Translations under genes and position numbers: made by a program
Notes under the pieces: model-generated
What the model saw: the letters and a program-made list of their open reading frames with translations, nothing else
The model's database searches: none
What the model was told of the DNA's origin: nothing
Assembly: GCA_029959085.1 (NCBI GenBank)
Contig: JARWIR010000014.1
Coordinates: forward strand, 11,702,001-11,766,000
Source: Nemophila menziesii
Lineage: Eukaryota > Streptophyta > Magnoliopsida > Boraginales > Hydrophyllaceae
Reading direction: 5' to 3'
DNA length: 64,000 nt
In this document: positions 50,583 through 61,597 of the stretch, one piece after another
Layout: each line of letters begins with the position of its first letter
How positions within the stretch are numbered: position 1 is the stretch's first letter

Positions 50583-53500
50583 GATCATCTTAGATGGCAA
50601 AGCTATGTGTCGGTCCCAGAATACCGAACACACTCAAAATACATATAATATGTGCCCTATTGTGAGAAATTATGCAAAAGTTAGCGAAAATCCTCCTGGG
50701 AACTTGAAAACCTTAAAAACGGTTTGCAGAGTGTTTGGATGAAAGAAACAAGACAAAATCTTCACGATATTATCCCTTCCATGGATAGGGTTAGTGATTA
50801 AGGTTTTGGGATTAGGATGTCGGGTTTAGTATTTAGGGTTTGGGGTTTCTGGTTTATTGTTAGAGTTTATGGTTAGTGTTTAGGGCATACGGTGATGGAT
50901 TTGGTATAGTTTATAAGGTAAAGGTTTTGTGTTTATGGTTTACGGTATAACGTTAGAGTCTTTAGAAATCAGGGTTGAATGTTACGGTTGGTATAACCCT
51001 AACGGACCCAAAATACGATATTCTAAAATAGAATATTAAAAACAATCTAAAAGTTAACAAAACACATCTCAAAACGTAAAACAGATCATCTTAGATGGAG
51101 AAGCTATGTGTCGGTCCCAGAAGGCCCAATGCACTCAAAAAACATATAATATGTGCCCCATTCTGAGAAAGTTTGCGAAAGTTAGCGAAAAATCCTCCTA
51201 GGAACTTCGAAAATCTTAAAAAAGGTTTGCAGAGTGTTTTGATGATAGAAACAAGCCAAAATCTTCACGTTGTTATCCTTTCCATGGTTAGTTATTAAGG
51301 TTTTGGGATTAGGGTATAGGGTTTAGTATTTAGGGTTTGGGGTTTCTGGTTTATTGTTAGAGTTTATGGTTAGTATTTAGGGCATACGGTGATGGATTAG
51401 GTATAGGTTATAAGGTAAAGGTTTTGTTTTTATGGTTTAGGGTATAACGTTAGAGACTTTAAAAATTAGGGTTGAATGTTACGGTTGGTATAACCCTAAC
51501 GGTCCCAAAATACGATATCCTAAAATAGTATATTAAAAAAAATCTAAGAGTCAACAAAACACATCTTAAAACGTAAAATAGATCATCTTAGATGGCGAAG
51601 CTATGTGTCGGTCCCACAAGGCCCAACGCACTCAAAAAACATATATTATGTGCCTCCTTCTGAAAAAGTATACGAAAGTTACCGAAAATCCTCCTGGGAA
51701 CTTCGAAAACCTTAAAAACGGTTTGCAGAGTGTTTGGATGAAAGAAACAAGCCAAAATCTTCATGTTATTATCCTTTCCATGGTTAGGGTTAGTGATTAA
51801 GGTTTTGGGATTAGGGTATAGGGTTTAGTATTTAGAGTTTGGGGTTTCTGGTTTATTGTTAGAGTTTATGGTTAGTATTTAGGGAATATGGTGATGGATT
51901 AGGTATAGTTTATTATAAGGTTAAGGTTTTGTGTTTATGGTTTAGGGTATAACGTTAGAGACTTTAGAAATTAGGGTTGAATGTTACGGTTGGTATAACC
52001 CTAACGGACCCGAAATACGATATCCTAAAATAATATATTAAAAACAACCTAAAAGTCAACAAAACACATGTCAAAACGTAAAACAGATCATCTTAGATGG
52101 CGAAGCTATGTGTCGGTCCCAGAAGGCCCAACGCACTCAAAAAACATATATTATGTGCCTCATTCTGAAAAAGTTTACGAAAGTTACCGAAAATCCTCCT
52201 GGGAACTTCGAAAACCTTAAAAACGGTTTACAGAGTGTATGGATGAAAGAAACAAGCCAAAATCTTCATGTTATTATCCTTTCCATGGTTAGGGTTAGTG
52301 ATTAAGGTTTTGGGATTAGGGTATAGGGTTTAGTATTTAGAGTTTGGGTTTCTGGTTTATTGTTAGAGTTTATGGTTAATATTTAGGGCATATGGTGATG
52401 GATTAGGTATAGTTTATTATAAGGTTAAGGTTTTTTGTTTATGGTTTAGGGTATAACGTTTGAGACTTTAGAAATTAGGGTTGAATTTTACGGTTGGTAT
52501 AACCCTAACGGACCCAAAATACGATATCCTAAAATAGTATATTAAAAACAACCTAAAAGTCAACAAAACACATCTCAAAACGTAAAATAGATCATCTTAG
52601 ATGGCGAAGCTATGTGTCGGTCCCAGAAGGCCCAACGCACTCAAAAAACATATATTATGTGCCCCATTCTGAAAAATTATGCGAAAGTTACCGAAAATCC
52701 TCCTGGGAACTTCGAAAACCATAAAAACGGTTTGCAGAGTGTTTGGATGAAAAAAACTAGCCAAAATCTTCATGTTATTATCCTTTCCATGGTTAGGGTT
52801 AGTGATTAAGGTTTTGGGATTAGGGTATAGGGTTTAGTATTTAGAGTTTGGGGTTTCTGGTTTATTGTTTGAGTTTATGCTTAGTATTTAGGGCATATGG
52901 TGATGGATTAGGTATAGTTTATTATAAGGTTAAGGTTTTGTGTTTATGGTTTAGGGTAACTTTAGAAATTAGGGTTGAATTTTACGCTTGGTATAACCCT
53001 AACGGACCCAAAATACGATATCCTAAAATAATATATTAAAAACAACTTAAAAGTCAACAAAACACATCTCAAAACGTAAAACAGATCATCTTAGATGGCG
53101 AAGCTATGTGTCGGTCCCAGAAGGCCCAAACGCACTCAAAAAACATATATTATGTGCCTCATTCTGAAAAAGTATACGAAAGTTACCGAAAATCCTCCTG
53201 GGAACTTCGAAAACCTTAAAAACGGTTTGCAGAGTGTTTGGATAAAAGAAACAAGCCAAAATCTTCACGTTATTATCCTTTCCATAGTTAGGGTTAGTGA
53301 TTAAGGTTTTGGGATTAGGGTATAGGGTTTAGTATTTAGGGTTTGGGGTTTGTGGTTTATTGTTAGAGTTTATGGTTAGTATTTAGGTCATACGGTGATG
53401 GATTAGTTATAGGTTATAAGGTAAAGGTTTTGTGTTTATGGTTTAGCGTTTAACGTTAGAGACTTTAGAAATTAGGGTTGAATGTTACGGTTGTTATAAC

Positions 53501-56500
53501 CCTAAAGGACCCAAAATACGATATCCTAAAATTGTATAATAAATACAACCTAAAAGTCAACAACAAAACACACTCAAAACGTAAAACAGATCATTTTAGA
53601 TGGCGAAGCTATGTGTCTGTCCTAGAAGGCCCAACGCACTCAAAAAACATATATTATGTGCCCCATTATGAAAAAATATGCGAAAGTTACCGAAAATCCT
53701 CCCAGGAATATCGAAAACCATAAAAACGGTTTGCAGAGTGTTTGGATGAAAGAAACAAGACAAAATCTTCATGTTATTATCCTTTCCATGGTTAGGGTTA
53801 GTGATTAAGGTTTTGGGATTAGGTTATAGGGTTTAGTATTTAGGGTTTGGGGTTTGTGGTTTATTTTTAGAGTTTATGGTTAGTATTTAGGTCATACGGT
53901 GATGGATTAGTTATAGGTTATAAGGTAAAGGTTTTGTGTTTATGGTTTAGGGTATAACGTTAGAGTCTTTAGAAATTAGGGTTGAATGTTACGGTTGGTA
54001 TAACCCTAACGGACCCAAAATACGATATCCTAAAATAGTATATTAAAAACAGCCTAAAAGTCAACAAAACACATCTCAAAACGTAAAACAGATCATCTTA
54101 GATGGCGAAGCTATTTGTCGGTCCTAGAAGGCCCAACGCACTCAAAAAACATACATTATGTGCCCCATTCTGAGAAAGTATGCGAAAGTTAGCGAAAAAT
54201 CCTCCTGGGAACTTCGAAAATCTTAAAAACGGTTTGCACTGTGTTTGGATGATAGAAACAAGCCAAAATCTTCACGTTATTATCTTTTCCATGGTTAGGG
54301 TTAGTGATTAAGGTTTTGGGATTAGGGTATAGGGTTTAGTATTTAGGGTTTGGGGTTTGGGGTTTATTGTTAGTATTTAGGGCATATGGTGATGGATTAG
54401 GTATATGTTATAAGGTTAGGGTTTTGGGTTTATGGTTTAGGGTAGGGTATAACGTGAGAGACTTTAGAAATTAGGGCTGAATGTTACGTTTGGTATAACC
54501 CTAACGGACCCAAAATACGATATCCTAAAATAGTATATTAAAAACAACCTAAAATTCAACAAAACACATCTCAAAACGTAAAATAGATCATCTTAGATGG
54601 CGAAGTTATGTGTCGGTCCCAAAAGGTCCAATGCACTCAAAAAACATATATTATGCCCCCCATTATGAAAAAGTATGTGAAAGTTACCGAAAATCCTCCT
54701 GGAACTTCGAAAACCTTAAAAACGGTTTGCAGAGTGTTTGCATGAAAGAAACAAGCCAAAATCTTCACGTTATTATCCTTTCCATGGTTAGGTTAGTGAT
54801 TAAGGTTTTGGGATTAGGGTATAGGGTTTAGTATTTAGGGTTTGGGGTTTGTGGTTTATTGTTAGAGTTTATGGTTAGTATCTAGGGCATATGGTGATGG
54901 ATTAGGTATAGGTTATAAGGTTAAGGTTTTGTGTTTATGGTTTAGGGTATAACGTTAGAGACTTTAGAAATTAGGGTTGAATGTTACGGTTGGTATAACC
55001 CTAACGGACCCAAAATACGATATCCTAAAATAGTATATTAAAAACAACCTAAAATTCAACAAAACACATCTCAAAACGTAAAATAGATCATCTTAGATGG
55101 CGAAGTTATGTGTCGGTCCCTGAAGGCCCAACGCACCAAAAAAACATATATTATGTGCCCCATTATGAAAAAGTATGCGAAATTTAACGAAAATCCTCCT
55201 GGGACTTCGAAAACCTTACAAACGGTTTGCAGAGTGTTTGGAGGAAAGAAACAAGCCAAAATCTTCACGTTATTATCCTTTTCATGTTTAGGGTTAGTGA
55301 TTAAGGTTTTGGGATTAGGGTATAGGGTTTAGTATTTAGGGTTTGGGGTTTGTGGTTTATTGTTAGAGTTTATGGTTAGTATTTAGGTCATACGATGATG
55401 GATTAGTTATAGGTTATAAGGTAAAGGTTTTGTGTTTATTGTTCAGGGTATAACGTTAGAGTCTTTTGAAATTAGGGTTGAATGTTACGGTTGGCATAAC
55501 CCTAACGGACCCAAAATACATTATCCTAAAATAGTATATTAAAAACAACCTAAAAGTCAATAAAACACATCTCAAAACGTAAAACAGATCATCTTAGATG
55601 GCGAAGTTATGTGTCGGTCCTAGAAGGCCCAACGCACTCAAAAAACATACATTATGTGCCCCATTCTGAGAAAGTATGCGAAAGTTAGCAAAAAATCCTC
55701 CTGGGAACTTCGAAAATCTTAAAAACGGTTTGTAGAGTGTTTGTATGATAGAAACAAGCCAAAATCTTCACGTTATTATCTTTTCCATGGTTAGGGTTAG
55801 TGATTAAGGTTTTCAGATTAGGGTAAAGGGTTTAGTATTTAGGGTTTGGGGTTTGTTGTTTATTGTTAGAGTTTATTGTTAGTATTTAGGGCATATGGTG
55901 ATTGATTAGGTATAGGTTATAAGGTTAATGTTTTGTTTTTATGGTTTAGGGTATAACGTTAGAGACTTTAAAAATTAGGGTTGAATGTTACGGTTGGTAT
56001 AACCCTAACGGACCCAAAATACGATATCCTAAAATAGTATATTAAAAACAACCTAAAATTCAACAAAACACATCTCAAAACGTAAAATAGATCATCTTAG
56101 ATGGCGAAGTTATGTGTCGGTCCCAGAAGGTCCAACACACTCAAAAAACATATATTATGTCCCCCATTATGTAAAAGTATGCGAAAGTTACCGAAAATCC
56201 TCCTGGAACTTCGAAAACCGTAAAAACGGTTTGCAGAGTGTTTGCATGAAAGAAACAAGCCAAAATCTTCACGTTATTATCCTTTCCATGGTTAGGTTAG
56301 TGATTAAGGTTTTGGGATTAGGGTATAGGGTTTAGTATTTAAGGTTTGGGGTTTGTGGTTTATTGTTAGAGTTTATGGTTAGTATTTAGGGAATATGGTG
56401 ATGGATTAGGTATATGTTATAAGGTTAGGGTTTTGGGTTTATGGTTTAGGGTATAACGTTAGAGACTTTAGAAATTAGGGCTGAATGTTACGGTTGGTAT

Positions 56501-56589
56501 AACCCTAACGGACCCAAAATACGATATCCTAAAATAGTATATTAAAAACAACCTAAAATTCAACAAAACACATCTCAAAACGTAAAATA
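50583..56589 (+). repeat. Family II block with heterogeneous monomers (494-505 bp)
   Basis: Intervals here vary: 501, 497, 505, 504, 494, 505, 502, 495, 500, 501, 503 and 500. The monomer at 50,583 is the most diverged, with AGAATACCGAACACACTC and GCCCTATTGTG. From about 53,300 GGGGTTTGTGG replaces GGGGTTTCTGG, and from 54,586 the CCCCCATTATG and CCTGGAACTTCG variants appear, marking the change to the 500-bp subfamily. No gene is supported. Confidence 0.8.
53270..54315 (+). repeat. 2-monomer segment, also present 8.51 kb to the right
   Basis: This segment matches about 61,784-62,826. The landmarks 53589 and 54091 correspond to 62100 and 62602 (+8,511). Shared rare features are GTTGTTATAACCCTAAAGG, AAATTGTATAATAAATAC, CCTCCCAGGAATATCG and AACAAGACAAAATC. 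One 3-bp difference is visible (CAACAACAAAACACAC near 53,560 against CAACAAAACACAC near 62,070). Confidence 0.85.
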
Positions 56590-59093
56590 GATCATCTTAG
56601 ATGGCGAAGTTATGTGTCGGTCCCAGAAGGTCCAACGCACTCAAAAAACATATATTATGTCCCCCATTATGAAAAAGTATGCGAAAGTTACCGAAAATCC
56701 TCCTGGAACTTCGAAAACCTTAAAAACGGTTTGCAGAATCTTTGCATGAAAGAAACAAGCCAAAATCTTCACGTTATTATCCTTTCCATAGTTAGGGTTA
56801 GTGATTAAGGTTTTGGGATTAGGGTATAGGGTTTAGTATTTAGGGTTTGGGGTTTGTGGTTTATTGTTAGAGTTTATGGTTAGTATTTAGGTCATACGAT
56901 GATGGATTAGTTATAGGTTATAAGGTAAAGGTTTTGTGTTTATTGTTCAGGTTTTGTGGTTAGAGTCTTTTGTAATTAGGGTTGAATGTTACGGTTGGCA
57001 TAACTCTAACGGACCCAAAATACGATATCCTAAAATAGTATATTAAAAACAACCTAAAAGTCCACAAAACACATTTCAAAACGTAAAACAGATCATCTTA
57101 GATGGCGAAGTTATGTGTCGGTCCTAGAAGGCCCAACGCACTCAAAAAACATACATTATGTGCCCCATTCTGAGAAAGTATGCGAAAGTTAGCAAAAAAT
57201 CCTCCTGGGAACTTTGAAAATCTTAAAAACGGTTTGTAGAGTGTTTGGATGATAGAAACAAGCCAAAATCTTCACGTTATTATCTTTTCCATGGTTAGGG
57301 TTAGTGATTAAGGTTTTCGGATTAGGGTAAAGGGTTTAGTATTTAGGGTTTGGGGTTTGTTGTTTATTGTTAGAGTTTATTGTTAGTATTTAGGGCATAT
57401 GGTGATGGATTAGGTATAGGTTATAAGGTTAAGGTTTTGTTTTTATGGTTTAGGGTATAACGTTAGAGACTTTAAAAATTAGGGTTGAATGTTACGGTTG
57501 GTATAACCCTAACGGACCCAAAATACGATATCCTAAAATAGTATATTAAAAACAACCTAAAATTCAACAAAACACATCTCAAAACGTAAAATAGATCATC
57601 TTAGATGGCGAAGTTATGTGTCGGTCCCATAAGGTCCAACACACTCAAAAAACATATATTATGTCCCCCATTATGTAAATTTATGCGAAAGTTACCGAAA
57701 ATCCTCCTGGAACTTCGAAAACCTTAAAAACGGTTTGCAGAGTGTTTGCATGAAAGAAACAAGCCAAAATCTTCACGTTATTATCCTTTCCATGGTTAGG
57801 TTAGTGATTAAGGTTTTGGGATTAGGGTATAGGGTTTAGTATTTAAGGTTTGGGGTTTGTGGTTTATTGTTAGAGTTTATGGTTAGTATTTAGGGCATAT
57901 GGTGATGGATTAGGTATATGTTATAAGGTTAGGGTTTTGGGTTTATGGTTTAGGGTATAACGTTAGGGACTTTAGAAATTAGGGCTGAATGTTACGGTTG
58001 GTATAACCCTAACGGACCCAAAATACGATATCCTAAAATAGTATATTAAAAACAAGCTAAAATTCAACAAAACACATCTCAAAACGTAAAATAGATCATC
58101 TTAGATGGCGAAGTTATGTGTCGGTCCCAGAAGGTCCAACGCACTCAAAAAACATATATTATGTCCCCCATTATGTAAATTTACGCGAAAGTTACCGAAA
58201 ATCCTCCTGGAACTTCGAAAACCTTAAAAACGGTTTGCAGAGTGTTTGCATGAAAGAAACAAGCCAAAATCTTCACGTTATTATCCTTTCCATTGTTAGG
58301 TTAGTGATTAAGGTTTTGGGATTAGGGTATAGGGTTTAGTATTTAAGGTTTGGGGTTTGTGGTTTATTGTTAGAGTTTATGGTTAGTATTTAGGGCATAT
58401 GGTGATGGAATAGGTATATGTTATAAGGTTAGGGTTTTGGGTTTATGGTTTAGGGTATAACGTTAGAGACTTTAGAAATTAGGGCTGAATGTTACGGTTG
58501 GTATAACCCTAACGGACCCAAAATACGATATCCTAAAATAGTATATTAAAAACAACCTAAAATTCAACAAAACACATCTCAAAACGTAAAATAGATCATC
58601 TTAGATGGCGAAGTTATGTGTCGGTCCCAGAAGGTCCAACGCACTCAAAAAACATATATTATGTCCCCCATTATGTAAATTTATGCGAAAGTTACCGAAA
58701 ATCCTCCTGGAACTTCGAAAACCTTAAAAACGGTTTGCAGAGTGTTTGCATGAAAGAAACAAGCCAAAATCTTCACGTTATTATCCTTTCCATGGTTAGG
58801 TTAGTGATTAAGGTTTTGGGATTAGGGTATAGGGTTTATTATTTAAGGTTTGGTGTTTGTGGTTTATTGTTAGAGTTTATGGTTAGTATTTAGGGCATAT
58901 GGTGATGGATTAGGTATATGTTATAAGGTTAGGGTTTTGGGTTTATGGTTTAGGGTATAACGTTAGAGACTTTAGAAATTAGGGCTGAATGTTACGGTTG
59001 GTATAACCCTAACGGACCCAAAATACAATATCCTAAAATAGTATATTAAAAACAACCTAAAATTCAACAAAACACATCTCAAAACGTAAAATA
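56590..59093 (+). repeat. 5-monomer higher-order repeat, copy 1 (2,504 bp)
   Basis: Landmarks 56590, 57091, 57594, 58094 and 58594 all recur at exactly +2,504. Monomers are mostly 500 bp, with TTAGGGCTGAATG in place of TTAGGGTTGAATG and ATTATGTAAATTTA in the non-telomeric domain. It includes the altered CAGGTTTTGTGGTTAGAG word at 56,948-56,965. Confidence 0.93.
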
Positions 59094-61597
59094 GATCATC
59101 TTAGATGGCGAAGTTATGTGTCGGTCCCAGAAGGTCCAACGCACTCAAAAAACATATATTATGTCCCCCATTATGAAAAAGTATGCGAAAGTTACCGAAA
59201 ATCCTCCTGGAACTTCGAAAACCTTAAAAACGGTTTGCAGAATCTTTGCATGAAAGAAACAAGCCAAAATCTTCACGTTATTATCCTTTCCATAGTTAGG
59301 GTTAGTGATTAAGGTTTTGGGATTAGGGTATAGGGTTTAGTATTTAGGGTTTGGGGTTTGTGGTTTATTGTTAGAGTTTATGGTTAGTATTTAGGTCATA
59401 CGATGATGGATTAGTTATAGGTTATAAGGTAAAGGTTTTGTGTTTATTGTTCAGGTTTTGTGGTTAGAGTCTTTTGTAATTAGGGTTGAATGTTACGGTT
59501 GGCATAACTCTAACGGACCCAAAATACGATATCCTAAAATAGTATATTAAAAACAACCTAAAAGTCCACAAAACACATTTCAAAACGTAAAACAGATCAT
59601 CTTAGATGGCGAAGTTATGTGTCGGTCCTAGAAGGCCCAACGCACTCAAAAAACATACATTATGTGCCCCATTCTGAGAAAGTATGCGAAAGTTAGCAAA
59701 AAATCCTCCTGGGAACTTTGAAAATCTTAAAAACGGTTTGTAGAGTGTTTGGATGATAGAAACAAGCCAAAATCTTCACGTTATTATCTTTTCCATGGTT
59801 AGGGTTAGTGATTAAGGTTTTCGGATTAGGGTAAAGGGTTTAGTATTTAGGGTTTGGGGTTTGTTGTTTATTGTTAGAGTTTATTGTTAGTATTTAGGGC
59901 ATATGGTGATGGATTAGGTATAGGTTATAAGGTTAAGGTTTTGTTTTTATGGTTTAGGGTATAACGTTAGAGACTTTAAAAATTAGGGTTGAATGTTACG
60001 GTTGGTATAACCCTAACGGACCCAAAATACGATATCCTAAAATAGTATATTAAAAACAACCTAAAATTCAACAAAACACATCTCAAAACGTAAAATAGAT
60101 CATCTTAGATGGCGAAGTTATGTGTCGGTCCCATAAGGTCCAACACACTCAAAAAACATATATTATGTCCCCCATTATGTAAATTTATGCGAAAGTTACC
60201 GAAAATCCTCCTGGAACTTCGAAAACCTTAAAAACGGTTTGCAGAGTGTTTGCATGAAAGAAACAAGCCAAAATCTTCACGTTATTATCCTTTCCATGGT
60301 TAGGTTAGTGATTAAGGTTTTGGGATTAGGGTATAGGGTTTAGTATTTAAGGTTTGGGGTTTGTGGTTTATTGTTAGAGTTTATGGTTAGTATTTAGGGC
60401 ATATGGTGATGGATTAGGTATATGTTATAAGGTTAGGGTTTTGGGTTTATGGTTTAGGGTATAACGTTAGGGACTTTAGAAATTAGGGCTGAATGTTACG
60501 GTTGGTATAACCCTAACGGACCCAAAATACAATATCCTAAAATAGTATATTAAAAACAAGCTAAAATTCAACAAAACACATCTCAAAACGTAAAATAGAT
60601 CATCTTAGATGGCGAAGTTATGTGTCGGTCCCAGAAGGTCCAACGCACTCAAAAAACATATATTATGTCCCCCATTATGTAAATTTATGCGAAAGTTACC
60701 GAAAATCCTCCTGGAACTTCGAAAACCTTAAAAACGGTTTGCAGAGTGTTTGCATGAAAGAAACAAGCCAAAATCTTCACGTTATTATCCTTTCCATTGT
60801 TAGGTTAGTGATTAAGGTTTTGGGATTAGGGTATAGGGTTTAGTATTTAAGGTTTGGGGTTTGTGGTTTATTGTTAGAGTTTATGGTTAGTATTTAGGGC
60901 ATATGGTGATGGAATAGGTATATGTTATAAGGTTAGGGTTTTGGGTTTATGGTTTAGGGTATAACGTTAGAGACTTTAGAAATTAGGGCTGAATGTTACG
61001 GTTGGTATAACCCTAACGGACCCAAAATACGATATCCTAAAATAGTATATTAAAAACAACCTAAAATTCAACAAAACACATCTCAAAACGTAAAATAGAT
61101 CATCTTAGATGGCGAAGTTATGTGTCGGTCCCAGAAGGTCCAACGCACTCAAAAAACATATATTATGTCCCCCATTATGTAAATTTATGCGAAAGTTACC
61201 GAAAATCCTCCTGGAACTTCGAAAACCTTAAAAACGGTTTGCAGAGTGTTTGCATGAAAGAAACAAGCCAAAATCTTCACGTTATTATCCTTTCCATGGT
61301 TAGGTTAGTGATTAAGGTTTTGGGATTAGGGTATAGGGTTTATTATTTAAGGTTTGGTGTTTGTGGTTTATTGTTAGAGTTTATGGTTAGTATTTAGGGC
61401 ATATGGTGATGGATTAGGTATATGTTATAAGGTTAGGGTTTTGGGTTTATGGTTTAGGGTATAACGTTAGAGACTTTAGAAATTAGGGCTGAATGTTACG
61501 GTTGGTATAACCCTAACGGACCCAAAATACAATATCCTAAAATAGTATATTAAAAACAACCTAAAATTCAACAAAACACATCTCAAAACGTAAAATA
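59094..61597 (+). repeat. 5-monomer higher-order repeat, copy 2 (2,504 bp)
   Basis: This copy is almost identical to copy 1. By eye I found only isolated differences, such as C at 58,184 against T at 60,688 and G at 58,027 against A at 60,531. It looks like the youngest duplication in the window. Confidence 0.93.

Noticed and set aside
36537..52809. Recurring + strand open frames of 63-91 codons starting at the landmark (MAKLCVGPRR or MCRSQKAQ types)
   Set aside because: They recur only because the monomer recurs. Starts and frames change with single-A indels, stops differ between monomers, and there is no promoter, codon bias or recognisable domain. The longest (58,618 and 61,122, 91 codons) simply run on into the telomere-like tract after an indel.
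52848..53723. Open frames starting at 52,848 (63 codons) and 53,478 (81 codons, repeated at 61,992)
   Set aside because: Each arises from a small indel in a telomere-like or A/C-rich tract that removes stops. The repeat at 61,992 is part of a duplicated DNA segment, not evidence of coding constraint.
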